Source: Saccharolobus caldissimus (GTDB taxonomy: Archaea; Thermoproteota; Thermoprotei_A; Sulfolobales; Sulfolobaceae). Taken from it: 64,000 nt of DNA. The first letter of the stretch is position 1, and each line of letters starts with the position of its first letter. A model generated the notes under the pieces. The model made no database searches. It was given only the letters and a program-made list of their open reading frames with translations, and was not told the DNA's origin. The position numbers and the translations under genes are program-made. Below, piece after piece: positions 1 to 9,010 of the stretch. Location: NCBI RefSeq assembly GCF_020886315.1, contig NZ_AP025226.1:682001-746000 (forward strand), read 5' to 3'.

Positions 1-680
1 GGTATTTCTGATTTGGTTTGTTCGGTCTTTGTATCACTTTGTTGGCTATTAGTTAACGAGCCTAAAGGTTTAAGTTCAATAGTTTCTTTATCTAGCGAGT
101 CCAATTTATCTAAGGTTTTCTTTATGTCATCTCTTTCTAAAGTAAAACTCTCCTTTGACTGTCTTAGCAATTCCATTGAGTTTTTATATGCAGTTTCAGG
201 GATTTCAGAGGAAATATAGCTCATTTTTAATGAAATTATGGCCTTGTCTATGTGATTTAATTGATCTTCGATTTCATTGAGCCTTGATTTAAGTTTGCCT
301 TTTAACTTGTTTTGATCATCCTTTAATTTAATCATCTCAGTATCTAGCTTTCTTCTCATATCATCATATTCACTTTTCGGTATCTCTTGTTTGTTATATA
401 ATTCTTCTAAGGCTCTCTGCCTTTTTCTGATTTTTTCCATGAAATTTAATATTCTCATCGCTTCAGCTTTCCAATCTGGTAAGATTAATATGGTATCTCC
501 ATCAGTCTTAATTCTTTCTGGTTCGATTGTTATGAAAGAAGATCCTTGAGAAACTTCTACACCAGTTATTGTACCATCGATTTCACTATACACATGAATA
601 AGATATCCAAATTCTCTACCATAAATATCTTTAATTTTCTGTCCAATAAATTTCGTTAGTACCTCATACGATACGGGCAT
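1..680 (-). CDS. cdvA: CdvA, archaeal cell division protein (3' end cut off by window edge)
   Basis: Reading leftward from the ATG at 678-680 gives 226 codons with no stop before the window edge, so only the last residues are missing. The protein starts [18 protein letters not shown], a PRC-barrel-like N-terminal domain (about residues 1-70). A long charged coiled coil follows (about 75-200), then a Ser/Thr/Gln/Glu-rich tail. This is the CdvA architecture: it binds membrane and DNA at mid-cell and recruits the ESCRT-III protein CdvB through its extreme C-terminus, which lies outside the window. In Sulfolobales cdvB and cdvC normally follow, so they should lie just left of position 1. The gene is divergent from the small membrane protein at 832. 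Confidence 0.9.
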   Translation of the reverse strand, partial: MPVSYEVLTKFIGQKIKDIYGREFGYLIHVYSEIDGTITGVEVSQGSSFITIEPERIKTDGDTILILPDWKAEAMRILNFMEKIRKRQRALEELYNKQEIPKSEYDDMRRKLDTEMIKLKDDQNKLKGKLKSRLNEIEDQLNHIDKAIISLKMSYISSEIPETAYKNSMELLRQSKESFTLERDDIKKTLDKLDSLDKETIELKPLGSLTNSQQSDTKTEQTKSEI

Positions 681-728
681 GGTAATACTCCTCAAAAATA
701 TTTGGTCACTTAAATAACACTTATAAAG
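681..728 (-). promoter_or_regulatory. cdvA promoter and ribosome-binding site
   Basis: On the minus strand CTTTATAAG (728 to 720) is a good archaeal TATA box centred about 44 nt before the cdvA ATG. It predicts a start near 698 and a short leader containing GAGGAG about 9 nt before the ATG. A related AAGTG motif occurs twice next to the box. cdvA is transcribed cyclically in Sulfolobus, but I cannot assign a specific operator here. Confidence 0.5.
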
Positions 729-831
729 ATTAGGGCTCTTCAGCAAGCAGAAATTCATCATTCAATAAGCGCTTTTAACCTTCATCATCTGAATAGGGAT
801 ATTATGTACTTAAGCTTAAAAAGTATACCAA

Positions 832-1110
832 ATGCTAACTATTATTTTGAATGGAAGTATGACCCTTCAAGCTCTTAATAATGTAACGTCTCAATTATCC
901 CATATAGTAAGTAGTATTAATGTAGAGCCAGTAAGTTATATCCTAGTTACAATAGGATTTGCCCTTTTACTAATTATAATAATAGGTGGAGTAATTTATG
1001 GACTAGTTAAAGTGGCTAAAGCTGTACCCTCTATGTCTACGAAAGAGTTTCTACTGTTTTTAGTTATAATAGCAGTATTTTTAGTAGTACTAGGTATATT
1101 ACTACCTTAA
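832..1110 (+). CDS. Small two-helix membrane protein, unknown function
   Basis: A 92-residue protein with two clear hydrophobic segments (about residues 36-63 and 71-91) separated by a short basic loop. The N-terminal 30 residues are polar and may lie outside. I do not recognise a family. The ATG at 832 follows an AT-rich stretch (CTTAAAAAG about 20 nt upstream) with no Shine-Dalgarno motif, so it may be leaderless. It is divergent from cdvA, and its stop overlaps the enolase stop by 4 bp. The position next to cdvA is the only hint of a role and does not justify a functional claim. Confidence 0.6.
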   Translation: MLTIILNGSMTLQALNNVTSQLSHIVSSINVEPVSYILVTIGFALLLIIIIGGVIYGLVKVAKAVPSMSTKEFLLFLVIIAVFLVVLGILLP

Positions 1111-2366
1111 ATTGAAAAATATTTCCCATTGTATTCTAGTTCATATTTATTTTCTATCTCCAGTAATCTATTGTATTTACTTGTTCTTTCTCCTCTAGCT
1201 GGGGCACCGGTTTTTATGAAATCTGACGACTCACCTATTGCAAAATCCGCTATGAAAGAATCTTCAGTTTCTCCACTTCTATGGCTAACAATTGTTTTTA
1301 TCGAATTTCTTCTTGCTAAATCAATGAATTCAAAAGTTTCCGTTATTGTTCCTATCTGATTTGGCTTAACTATAACACCTTTCGTGGACTTTTTTTCTAT
1401 ACCTATTTTAAGATACTTAATGTTAGTAGTATAAAGATCGTCTCCAGTGACAATTGTATTTTTTAGTTCTTTTTGTAATTCGGCAAATTTTTCAAATGAA
1501 TTTTCTTCAAAAGGATCCTCTAAATATAGTATAGGATATTGATTAGATAGTTGTAAATAATATTCAAATAACTGATCTTCACTGAGTTCTTTACTATCAA
1601 TATTGTATGTTTTTCTTTTTTCATCGTAAAAATCCGTTGATGCAGCATCCATTCCTATAAATATTTGATTCTCATAGCCTGAGTTTTTAATGGAAGTATA
1701 TAAAAGATCTAAGGCATCTCTAGTAGTCTCTAAAGGTGGAGAAAATCCTCCTTCATCTCCTACCGCAGTATAGATTTTTCCAAATCTTTCAGCTATTAAA
1801 CTTTTTAGGTTTTTATATACATCTATAGCAGCAAAAAGTGCTTCCTTAAACGTGTTAAATTTAACTGGAATTATTATAAATTCTTGAATTTTTAATTTAT
1901 TTCCTGCATGAAGTCCTCCATTAATTATGTTAAGAAGTGGAATAGGTATACGTGGATATCTAGGCCCAGAAATGTACTTAAAGACTTCTAGACCTAATGC
2001 TTTAGCTGCTGTTTTTAAAACTGCAATAGAAGTAGCTATAGTCGTATTTCCACCTAGTTTTGACTTATTTTCAGTCGAATCCATTTCTATTAAGGTTTTA
2101 TCAATTTTAGATTGATCTCTAACATCGAAACCACGTAGAGCTGGGTCTATTATGTAATTCACTATGTCTACAGCTTTTTTTACTGTAAGACCATTTGAAT
2201 CCCTAACTTCAACAGCTTCTCTTGTTCCTTTAGATGCTCCAGCTGGAGCGTCACCAAATGCTTCTATATTATCCTTTGTTTTTACAAAAACTCTTATTGT
2301 TGGGTTACCTCTAGAATCTATTATTTCTAAGCCCCTAATCTTCTCTATCAAAAAACGATTAATCAT
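1107..2366 (-). CDS. eno: Enolase (phosphopyruvate hydratase)
   Basis: This enzyme interconverts 2-phosphoglycerate and phosphoenolpyruvate in cytoplasmic glycolysis and gluconeogenesis. The 419-residue protein has the usual length and landmarks: the N-terminal [35 protein letters not shown] in the middle, the Mg-binding acids in MDAAST, YLEDPF and GDDLYTTN, and the C-terminal SHRSGETED signature. It uses the ATG at 2364-2366. It is a single gene with no operon partner on its strand and converges on the small membrane gene. Confidence 0.97.
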   Translation of the reverse strand: MINRFLIEKIRGLEIIDSRGNPTIRVFVKTKDNIEAFGDAPAGASKGTREAVEVRDSNGLTVKKAVDIVNYIIDPALRGFDVRDQSKIDKTLIEMDSTENKSKLGGNTTIATSIAVLKTAAKALGLEVFKYISGPRYPRIPIPLLNIINGGLHAGNKLKIQEFIIIPVKFNTFKEALFAAIDVYKNLKSLIAERFGKIYTAVGDEGGFSPPLETTRDALDLLYTSIKNSGYENQIFIGMDAASTDFYDEKRKTYNIDSKELSEDQLFEYYLQLSNQYPILYLEDPFEENSFEKFAELQKELKNTIVTGDDLYTTNIKYLKIGIEKKSTKGVIVKPNQIGTITETFEFIDLARRNSIKTIVSHRSGETEDSFIADFAIGESSDFIKTGAPARGERTSKYNRLLEIENKYELEYNGKYFSI

Positions 2367-2404
2367 ATAAAACCCTATACTATTGTGAGGATAAGAGATA
2401 ATTA

Positions 2405-2725
2405 ATGTTACTCATACAATTCAATGTTATATCGCTAATATTTTTTGTATATGGTATTCTATCTCCTATATATTTCGAAATTCTTAGAAATAAAATAAGT
2501 AATGAGAAATTATTCCTTATAGCGTGGACATCGGCACCTCATTTAGTGGGGATTATATACTCAACCTCATTTTTAGCGATAGTTATAATAATATTGTCAT
2601 TGATTTTTAATTTAGCTTTCATTTATAAAAATATGTTTAAAATTATATATTCAGGTTCAACGTTCTTACTTATGTCAATAATTATACAGATATTTATTAA
2701 TCCTTTTAATGGATTATACAAATGA
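2405..2725 (+). CDS. Small membrane protein, three predicted helices
   Basis: A 106-residue protein that is mostly hydrophobic, with likely membrane segments near residues 5-24, 40-72 and 78-98. No family is recognised. It is the first gene of a compact operon: its TGA stop overlaps the ATG of the zinc-ribbon gene (ATGA), and that gene overlaps the signal peptidase gene. The coupling suggests a role near the membrane or in secretion, but this is inference from context only. Confidence 0.55.
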   Translation: MLLIQFNVISLIFFVYGILSPIYFEILRNKISNEKLFLIAWTSAPHLVGIIYSTSFLAIVIIILSLIFNLAFIYKNMFKIIYSGSTFLLMSIIIQIFINPFNGLYK

Positions 2726-3054
2726 TGCCAAAAAAGAAACAATCAGACCCATACGTTTGTCCTAACTGTGGAACTAAAGTGGATAAGCCTCAAAAAACAT
2801 GGCAATTAATATCTCCGTTACCAGATTCCTATGGTAGGATAACAATAACAGTAATGGGATCTTTTGTATGTCCAAATTGTGGAAATAGATGGAAGGCTGT
2901 GGTATCTAAAATCAAGGCAGGCGGTTCATCAGTAGAAATAGAGGGAAAGAAAGGTGTGAAGAAAATAGAGTCTAAAGATTCTAGCGAAAAAGCTGAAGAA
3001 GGGGAAATAATAGAACTTGATTTAAGTGATTTAGATGAAGATGAAGAAGAGTGA
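2722..3054 (+). CDS. Zinc-ribbon protein with acidic tail
   Basis: A 110-residue protein. Residues 13-16 (CPNC) and 50-53 (CPNC) form one predicted zinc ribbon around a beta-rich segment. The last 40 residues are highly charged and end in an Asp/Glu run. Two adjacent ATGs (2722 and 2725) are possible starts. The fold suggests nucleic-acid or protein binding. The exact role is unknown, and I do not see a named family beyond an archaeal conserved zinc-ribbon protein. Its 3' end overlaps the signal peptidase gene by 20 bp in another frame. Confidence 0.65.
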   Translation: MMPKKKQSDPYVCPNCGTKVDKPQKTWQLISPLPDSYGRITITVMGSFVCPNCGNRWKAVVSKIKAGGSSVEIEGKKGVKKIESKDSSEKAEEGEIIELDLSDLDEDEEE

Positions 3055-3460
3055 CTTAGCGATAATATTTTTAATAATTTTAATATATGTCCTAATGTTC
3101 TCTAATATAGTTCAAACTGCAAGTGTAGAAGGAGTTTCTATGTATCCTATATTTCAAAACGGAGCATTAACATTTTATACTAGTCCTAATAATATTAAAG
3201 TAGGGAATATTATTATATACAAATCTCCGTATTTTAATGATTATGTAATACATAGGGTAATAAATATACAAAATGGAAATTATATAACACAAGGGATAGA
3301 TAAGATAACTAATCCTAAGCCAGATAATGAAATAGGTTTAGAACCATTAAATGGGATACCTCATAATTTAATTGTGGGTAAGGTTTTAGAAATTGATAAC
3401 GTAACATTCTCTATTCCTTATTTAGGATATATATCAATACTATTTTCTGCAATTATTTAA
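3035..3460 (+). CDS. Signal peptidase I, archaeal (S26B) type
   Basis: A membrane-anchored serine peptidase that removes signal peptides from secreted proteins. One N-terminal membrane helix (about residues 9-27) is followed by the catalytic motif SMYP with Ser35 and by IHRV with His73. Archaeal and ER-type enzymes use this Ser-His arrangement instead of the bacterial Ser-Lys pair. A conserved acidic patch follows the TQGI segment near residue 96. At 141 residues it is normal for a short archaeal enzyme. The start lies 20 bp inside the upstream zinc-ribbon gene, which implies translational coupling. Its stop overlaps the convergent gcvPB stop by 8 bp. Confidence 0.85.
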   Translation: MKMKKSDLAIIFLIILIYVLMFSNIVQTASVEGVSMYPIFQNGALTFYTSPNNIKVGNIIIYKSPYFNDYVIHRVINIQNGNYITQGIDKITNPKPDNEIGLEPLNGIPHNLIVGKVLEIDNVTFSIPYLGYISILFSAII

Positions 3461-4979
3461 GGTAATTTATTTTACCTTCCCTTCTTAGTCTGAGTACTCT
3501 ATATGTTGGCGTAATTGTTGATGGGTGATTAGCGTAAACTTGATCCAGCCTTTTCACGGCAGTGTTTGTGGGAGAATTAAGTATATTTTCTGATTTAAGT
3601 TTTGCCATTTCAACTATTTTTCTTAATGTATTTGCAAATTTATCTAACTCCTCTTTTGGTTCAGTTTCTGTTGGTTCTATCATTAAAGCTTCTTCAATAA
3701 TTGGCGGAAAATATATGGTTGGTGCATAAAATCCATTATCTATTAAAGCCTTAGCTATATCATTAGCAGTTACGCCAGTAGTCTCTGCTAGTTTCTTAGC
3801 ACTAAATACTACTTCATGCTTTCTTGGTCTATTAGGTGCAATTAGCTCTAACTCTTTAACGTCTCTTAACTTAGCTATTAGATAATTAGTAGCTAATGTG
3901 CTCATTTTTCCTACTAATTCAATGCCTTGAGGACCTAAACCTAATAAATATACGTAGCTACGAGCTAGATTTCCTACGTTTCCGTAGAATGTAGCTATTT
4001 TACCTATACTATTTTTCGGTATTTTACTTAACTTATATTTTCCATGAACTTTCTCTACTATTGGGTATGGAAGGTAATTTACAAGCTCACTTTTAGCGCA
4101 AATGGCTCCAGCCCCTGGACCTCCTCCTCCGTGAGGAACAGCAAAGGTTTTATGTAAATTTAAGTGTACTATATCAAATCCCATATCACCAGGTCTTGTT
4201 ATTCCTAATATTCCATTTAGGTTAGCCCCATCATAATATAGAACCCCATTTGTAGAATGTATTATTTTAGCAATATCGAGTATTTTTTCCTCAAATAAGC
4301 CTAATGTGTTAGGATTAGTTAACATAAAACCGGCAGTCTTATCGTTAACTATTTCCCTTAAGATATCAATATCTACTAACCCCTCGTTATTTGACTTAAC
4401 ATAGATTACCTTATATCCAGCCATTGCTGCACTAGCTGGATTTGTTCCGTGAGCGGTATCTGCTACTAACATTTCATCTTTATATTGCCTATTATGAGTT
4501 TCATGATATTTTTTAATCATAAGAACTCCAGCAAATTCTCCAGCAGAACCAGCTGGGACTTGTAGGCTACATTCATCCATACCAGTTATTTCACTAAACC
4601 AATTCTGTAACTCGTAAATCATTTCTAATATTCCTTGAACATAATCTTCATCTTCTAAGGGATGATGTTCTTCAGTTATTTCTGGCGCTTTTTCCTCTAT
4701 TTTAGGATTGTATTTCATTGTGCAAGAGCCTAATGGCATAATTCCAGTATCTACTCCAAAACTCATTTGTGATAATCTTATGAAGTGTCTTACCACCTCT
4801 AACTCTGATAAATTAGGTAACTCTGGTGCTTTTTCTCTGAGTAATTTCTTAGGGATGCTCATATTTTTTATCTCATTTCTTATTCTCTCATCTTTATTTA
4901 TCAAGATGCCTTGCTTACCCTTATTATTGCTTAATTCGAAAATTAATGGCTCATCCCATTTAGCTTGTCTCCACATCAT
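3453..4979 (-). CDS. gcvPB: Glycine dehydrogenase (decarboxylating) subunit 2, P-protein
   Basis: This is the catalytic half of the split P-protein of the glycine cleavage system. It decarboxylates glycine with pyridoxal phosphate and passes the aminomethyl group to lipoyl-GcvH. The 508-residue protein shows the PLP-lysine motif HLNLHKTFA with Lys277, the ADTAHGTNPASAAM loop (173-186) and the glycine-rich PHGGGGPGAG. Its first codons overlap the end of gcvPA by 20 bp, so the two subunits of the heterotetramer are translated together. The start is MMWRQAKWDEP; either of the first two ATGs could serve. Confidence 0.96.
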   Translation of the reverse strand: MMWRQAKWDEPLIFELSNNKGKQGILINKDERIRNEIKNMSIPKKLLREKAPELPNLSELEVVRHFIRLSQMSFGVDTGIMPLGSCTMKYNPKIEEKAPEITEEHHPLEDEDYVQGILEMIYELQNWFSEITGMDECSLQVPAGSAGEFAGVLMIKKYHETHNRQYKDEMLVADTAHGTNPASAAMAGYKVIYVKSNNEGLVDIDILREIVNDKTAGFMLTNPNTLGLFEEKILDIAKIIHSTNGVLYYDGANLNGILGITRPGDMGFDIVHLNLHKTFAVPHGGGGPGAGAICAKSELVNYLPYPIVEKVHGKYKLSKIPKNSIGKIATFYGNVGNLARSYVYLLGLGPQGIELVGKMSTLATNYLIAKLRDVKELELIAPNRPRKHEVVFSAKKLAETTGVTANDIAKALIDNGFYAPTIYFPPIIEEALMIEPTETEPKEELDKFANTLRKIVEMAKLKSENILNSPTNTAVKRLDQVYANHPSTITPTYRVLRLRREGKINYLK

Positions 4980-6324
4980 TAATCGCCTCTTCTATTGTGG
5001 CTGCGAGTAAATCAATTGCATCTTTATCGTGAACCTCAGTAACACAGAACAAAGCCGTAAAATCCGATAATTTTAATCCTCCTTGTATTTTTATTTTCTT
5101 CAACTTTTCATGTATTTTATCATAATTCACAGGGAATCTGATAACGAATTCCTCAAAGAAGTCAGAGTTAAAAAGTTTTTTAACTCCCCTAATTTGTTCT
5201 AACTTTTTGGCTGCATAATGGCTTCTGTAATATATTTCCTCAGCTAATTCTCTTATACCCTCTTTCCCTAATAAGCTAAGATATACGGCGTTAGCTATAG
5301 CCATTAATGCTTCATTAGTAGTTATATTAGATGTCGCTTTTTCCCTTTTAATAAACTGTTCTCTAGTTTGAAGTATAAGAGTAAATCCTATGTTACTACT
5401 CATGTCTTTTGTAATTCCTACAATTCTACCGGGCATTTGTCTTACAAGAGTCATGTCCCATCTTACTGCAAGTATTCCCATTAACGGCCCACCAAAATTT
5501 AGCGGCAATCCCAATTCCTGCCCGTCACCAACTGCTATATCAATTCCGTATTCTCCAGGGGGTTTTATAAGACCTAAGGATAGTGGATTGACACCCATGA
5601 TCGTTAACGCTTTTTTATGTTTAGCCGTATCTACAATATGCTCTATTTCTGTCTCAAAATTTCCAAAGAAATTCGGTTGTTGTATATATACTGCTGTAGT
5701 ATTATCATTAATTTTTCTCTCAAAATCTTCTATATTAATAGTTCCAGTTTCTCTATCGTATTTAACTTCCTCTAATTTTAATCCCTTACCTTGAATCCAT
5801 GTCTTTAGGACCTCTTTATGGTATGGGTTAATATTTTCTGGAACTAATATAGTTTTTCTAGAATTAATTCTGTTAGCCATTAATACGGCCTCTGCTAATG
5901 CTGAGCCCCAATCATACATTGAGGCATTTACGACCTCCATTTCTAGGAGTTCTGCAATTAGGCTTTGATACTCAAATAAAGCCTGCAGGAGCCCTTGTGA
6001 AATTTCTGGCTGATAAGGTGTATAAGAAGTATAAAATTCTGACCTACTTATAATAAATTTTACTGCATAAGGGACATAATGAGGACATATTCCTGCACCT
6101 ATAAAAGGTGGTACTTTTAATTTTACGTTTTTAGAACTCTTTTCTTCAATTTCTTTTGCAATTTCGTATTCAGACAAAGGTTTACCTTTTCCTACATTTA
6201 GTAACCTATTTAATCTAACTTCCTTTGGAATGTCTTTAAAGAGGTCCTCAATGTCATTAACTCCAATTTCCTTTAGCATATCTTCAATTGAACTTAAGTT
6301 CGGTAACCAAGGATGCTTATCCAT
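4960..6324 (-). CDS. gcvPA: Glycine dehydrogenase (decarboxylating) subunit 1, P-protein
   Basis: The N-terminal half of the split P-protein, partner of GcvPB. It has the family's CPHYVP segment after PPFIGAGI, the SRSEFYTSYTPYQPEISQG block and the MPGRIVG motif. The reading frame is open to a GTG at 6348, but I chose the ATG at 6322-6324. The encoded N-terminus MDKHPWLPN is what I recall for Sulfolobus GcvPA, and on the minus strand a TATA-like TATTAAAAG lies 25-33 nt upstream of that ATG, fitting leaderless initiation. From this start the protein has 454 residues. It heads the gcvPA-gcvPB operon and is divergent from gcvT. Confidence 0.94.
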   Translation of the reverse strand: MDKHPWLPNLSSIEDMLKEIGVNDIEDLFKDIPKEVRLNRLLNVGKGKPLSEYEIAKEIEEKSSKNVKLKVPPFIGAGICPHYVPYAVKFIISRSEFYTSYTPYQPEISQGLLQALFEYQSLIAELLEMEVVNASMYDWGSALAEAVLMANRINSRKTILVPENINPYHKEVLKTWIQGKGLKLEEVKYDRETGTINIEDFERKINDNTTAVYIQQPNFFGNFETEIEHIVDTAKHKKALTIMGVNPLSLGLIKPPGEYGIDIAVGDGQELGLPLNFGGPLMGILAVRWDMTLVRQMPGRIVGITKDMSSNIGFTLILQTREQFIKREKATSNITTNEALMAIANAVYLSLLGKEGIRELAEEIYYRSHYAAKKLEQIRGVKKLFNSDFFEEFVIRFPVNYDKIHEKLKKIKIQGGLKLSDFTALFCVTEVHDKDAIDLLAATIEEAINDVETS

Positions 6325-6357
6325 AAGCCTTAATACATTTTGAGACACTTTTAATAT
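6325..6357. promoter_or_regulatory. Face-to-face promoters of gcvPA and gcvT
   Basis: Only 33 bp separate the chosen gcvPA ATG (6324) from the gcvT ATG (6358). TATTAAAAG on the minus strand sits about 30 nt before gcvPA, and CTTAATAC on the plus strand sits about 25 nt before gcvT. Both genes would give essentially leaderless mRNAs, and the two preinitiation complexes would overlap physically. This offers simple co-regulation of the P-protein operon and the T/H operon. Confidence 0.45.
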
Positions 6358-7398
6358 ATGTTTGTTTCACCCCTCTACGATCTTGAGGAGAAAATAGGAG
6401 CTAATTTTGGTGAATTTGCAGGATGGCAAATGCCAATGTCCTTTTCGGGCTATATTGAAGAACATATGGCAGTAAGGACTGGAGTAGCTTATTTTAATTT
6501 ATCACACATGGGTCGACTTAGAATTAAGGGGAACCTAAAGGAACTCGAAACATTGATTGCTAAAGAAATAAGTAGTGCAAAAAGCGGTGAAATGATAGGG
6601 CCTACTGCATTTTTAAATGATAAGGGAGGATTTCTCGACGACGTTATGGCATATAAAATTTCTAGCGATGAGTGTCTGATAGTGACTAATGCTGTTAATA
6701 GAGAGAAAATAATTAAGTGGATTATTTCTAATAGCAGTCTTGACGTAGAGGATTTAACGTTTAAATATATAATGATAGCTATTCAAGGGAGAAAAATAGA
6801 GGATATATTAGGTAAAATTGAATTAAAACCATTAGAATTTAAAATTAATACAAAATTTTTAAATTATGATGTATTTCTAGTTAGCAGATCTGGATGGACA
6901 GGTGAGAACGGATTAGAGATTTGGGCTACAGTAGAGATTGGAAAGCAACTAGTGTCAGACTTGCTTAAGTTAGGTATAAAACCCGCGGGTCTTATAGCTA
7001 GAGATAGTTTAAGGCAGGAGATGGGTTTCGTACTTTACGGAGAAGATATTAATGAAAATACGACTCCAATAGAGGCTAGATATTGGGTATTTTCTCTAAA
7101 TAAAGATTTTATAGGAAAAGACGCTATAATAGAACAGTTAAAAAACGGTATTAGTAAGATACGAATTGGTTTTAAAATGAAGAAAGGAGAAAGGATAATT
7201 CCTAGACATTCATCGAAGATATTTTCAGTAGGTAATGAAGTAGGCTACGTTACAAGTAGTATCTATTCTCCTTATTTAAATAGAGTCATAGGTATGGGAT
7301 ATATAAATCCTAAGTATTTCTTCTTAGGGTATAACTTAAGTGTGGATATTAGAGGTAAACATTATGATATAAAAATTGATGAATTTCCATTTATCTAG
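6358..7398 (+). CDS. gcvT: Aminomethyltransferase, T-protein of the glycine cleavage system
   Basis: It transfers the methylene carbon from aminomethyl-lipoyl GcvH to tetrahydrofolate (or an archaeal pterin analogue) and releases ammonia. The 346-residue protein has the T-protein landmarks: FAGWQMP near residue 20, SHMGR about residue 49, [14 protein letters not shown] (about 176-189) and the [13 protein letters not shown] block (about 216-228). The ATG at 6358 opens the protein with [12 protein letters not shown], consistent with the family. gcvH begins 8 bp after its stop. Confidence 0.95.
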   Translation: MFVSPLYDLEEKIGANFGEFAGWQMPMSFSGYIEEHMAVRTGVAYFNLSHMGRLRIKGNLKELETLIAKEISSAKSGEMIGPTAFLNDKGGFLDDVMAYKISSDECLIVTNAVNREKIIKWIISNSSLDVEDLTFKYIMIAIQGRKIEDILGKIELKPLEFKINTKFLNYDVFLVSRSGWTGENGLEIWATVEIGKQLVSDLLKLGIKPAGLIARDSLRQEMGFVLYGEDINENTTPIEARYWVFSLNKDFIGKDAIIEQLKNGISKIRIGFKMKKGERIIPRHSSKIFSVGNEVGYVTSSIYSPYLNRVIGMGYINPKYFFLGYNLSVDIRGKHYDIKIDEFPFI

Positions 7399-7406
7399 GT
7401 GTTTCT

Positions 7407-7814
7407 ATGAGTGAGATAAAAGTAGGTAAATATATAGTTTTAACTGATAGACTTTATACAGAAACCGATGAGTGGGTTAAAATAGAGGGCGATATAGCAA
7501 TCGTGGGTATAACCGATTATGCTCAAAAGAAATTAAGGGATATTGTAGGGATAGAATTACCTCAGATTCAAAAAGAAGTTAAAGCAGGGGAGCCAGTAGG
7601 AGTAGTTGAGTCCGTGAAAGCTGCAGCTGACATTTTTTCTCCCCTAAGTGGTATAATAATAGAAGTTAATCAAGCTCTAGTGGAGCATCCAGAAACTATA
7701 AATAAAGATCCTTATGGTAACGGCTGGATTTTTAAACTGAAAATTACCGATCCCAATGAGAAAGAGAAATTACTTAGTCCAGAAAAGTATATTGATAAAA
7801 TTAAAGGTGGTTAA
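7407..7814 (+). CDS. gcvH: Glycine cleavage system H protein (lipoyl carrier)
   Basis: The lipoylated shuttle between the P, T and L proteins. The 135 residues are typical. The lipoylation site is Lys71 in [15 protein letters not shown], and the [15 protein letters not shown] block follows as expected. It forms a unit with gcvT (8 bp gap) and is followed after 2 bp by the PAC2 gene. No L-protein or lipoate ligase gene is in the window. Confidence 0.97.
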   Translation: MSEIKVGKYIVLTDRLYTETDEWVKIEGDIAIVGITDYAQKKLRDIVGIELPQIQKEVKAGEPVGVVESVKAAADIFSPLSGIIIEVNQALVEHPETINKDPYGNGWIFKLKITDPNEKEKLLSPEKYIDKIKGG

Positions 7815-7816
7815 AT

Positions 7817-8563
7817 TTGCAGGAAGATTTCGAGCTTAAAGAGAAATACATTCCTCAACTAAGTAAACCTGCTTACCTGTTAGTGAGCTTGCCAGATGCA
7901 GGATTAGTAGGAAGTATAGCGGGAGAATTTCTAATTAATCATCTAGACTTAAAGGAATACGGAGAAATATACTCACACAAATATTTACCTCCAATATCTC
8001 ACGTTATAGGGGGGTTAGCTAAATCCCCATTACGTTTGTACCATTCTAATAATCTGATATTACTTCATTCTTGGGTAGCCATTCCTGCTAACACTTTATA
8101 TCCGTTAGCTAGGTTCATCGTAAATTATGCTGAAAAATATGGGATAGAGACCATTATATCAGTAACTGGAGTTCCAGTGCCTAACAGATTAGATTTAGAT
8201 AAGCCTACCCCTTATTGGATAACGAATTCTGAAGATTTTGCTAAAGAATTAGATGAATTAAATTTAATGAAAAAATTTGACGAAGGATATATAGCTGGAC
8301 CTTATGCCACGATTTTAATAGAATCTTCTAAGAAATCCATAAGAAACTTCGTAATAGTTGTAGAGTCCTTCTTAGATTTGCCAGATCCAGAAGCTTCTGC
8401 AGTAGCGCTGGAGATAATTTCAAAAATAATAGGGTTTAAGGTAGATACTACATCTTTATTAAAAGAAGCAGAGGAAATTAGGGGAAAAATAAAAGGTTTA
8501 ATGCAGCAGACTAAACAAGAGATTCCTAATTATGCTGGCTTAAAACCTTTTACATATGCGTGA
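7817..8563 (+). CDS. PAC2-family protein (proteasome-assembly-chaperone-like)
   Basis: A 248-residue protein of the PAC2 superfamily, which includes archaeal PbaA/PbaB and eukaryotic PAC1/PAC2 proteasome assembly chaperones. The N-terminal LPDAGLVGSIAGEFLI and the ISVTGVPVP segment near residues 115-123 match the family, as does the helical C-terminus ending in Phe-Thr-Tyr-Ala. The family C-terminal HbYX motif is not obvious here. The start is TTG at 7817, 2 bp after the gcvH stop, so it is probably co-transcribed with gcvTH without being functionally tied to it. Confidence 0.75.
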   Translation: MQEDFELKEKYIPQLSKPAYLLVSLPDAGLVGSIAGEFLINHLDLKEYGEIYSHKYLPPISHVIGGLAKSPLRLYHSNNLILLHSWVAIPANTLYPLARFIVNYAEKYGIETIISVTGVPVPNRLDLDKPTPYWITNSEDFAKELDELNLMKKFDEGYIAGPYATILIESSKKSIRNFVIVVESFLDLPDPEASAVALEIISKIIGFKVDTTSLLKEAEEIRGKIKGLMQQTKQEIPNYAGLKPFTYA

Positions 8564-8569
8564 GTTACT

Positions 8570-8938
8570 ATGCCAGCCTATAAGGATCTTTATGATTTAA
8601 TAAAGTCTGTTATAGAGAAAGAAATAAGTAGAGTTGAGAGAGAATTTGAAAGATTAGAAAAAGAAATTGAAGAGGAAACTAAAGGAATTTACTCTCCTTT
8701 ATATTCATTTTACGAATCCGAGGATTCTTATTACTATCTTATTGACGTTCCTAATATTGATATGTCAACCGTCTATGTGAAGGTTGAAAAACACAATTTA
8801 AGAATAAGGTGTAAGGATAAAGCTAACAGAGAATATGTATTAAATTTAAGATTACCAGAGGATGCAGATGAGAATTCTTTAAAAGTTACAAGGGCTAAGT
8901 GGCTTTTACGCATAAGTGTAAAACGTAAAAGTGTTTAA
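8570..8938 (+). CDS. Small heat-shock protein-like (Hsp20/alpha-crystallin domain)
   Basis: A 122-residue protein: a helical, charged N-terminus (about 1-45), then a beta-rich domain with DSYYYLIDVPNIDMSTVYVKVE and a closing segment ending ISVKRKS. This follows the alpha-crystallin layout. The C-terminal IXI anchor found in many Hsp20 proteins is not present, so it may form smaller oligomers or be a p23/CS-type relative. It follows the PAC2 gene after 6 bp, giving two chaperone-like genes in a row behind gcvTH. Confidence 0.65.
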   Translation: MPAYKDLYDLIKSVIEKEISRVEREFERLEKEIEEETKGIYSPLYSFYESEDSYYYLIDVPNIDMSTVYVKVEKHNLRIRCKDKANREYVLNLRLPEDADENSLKVTRAKWLLRISVKRKSV

Positions 8939-8967
8939 GAAGTGACTTTCCTAAATCTTTGAAAGAC

Positions 8968-8998
8968 TTTTATAAACACTGTTTAAGAAATTAATATA
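8968..8998 (+). promoter_or_regulatory. Promoter of the PhoU/AbrB-type regulator
   Basis: TTTTATAAA (8968-8976) preceded by a GAAAGA-type BRE is one of the best TATA boxes in the window. The predicted start near 8998 leaves a leader of about 13 nt before the TTG start at 9011. Confidence 0.5.
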
Positions 8999-9010
8999 GA
9001 GGGACTATTT

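Noticed and set aside
13-219. Plus-strand open frame over cdvA
   Set aside because: It is the antisense shadow of the CdvA coiled coil, whose frame is continuous and recognisable.
5390-5794. 134-codon plus-strand open frame inside gcvPA
   Set aside because: Antisense to a clear GcvPA; no motif, and similar shadows occur in other long genes of this AT-rich DNA.
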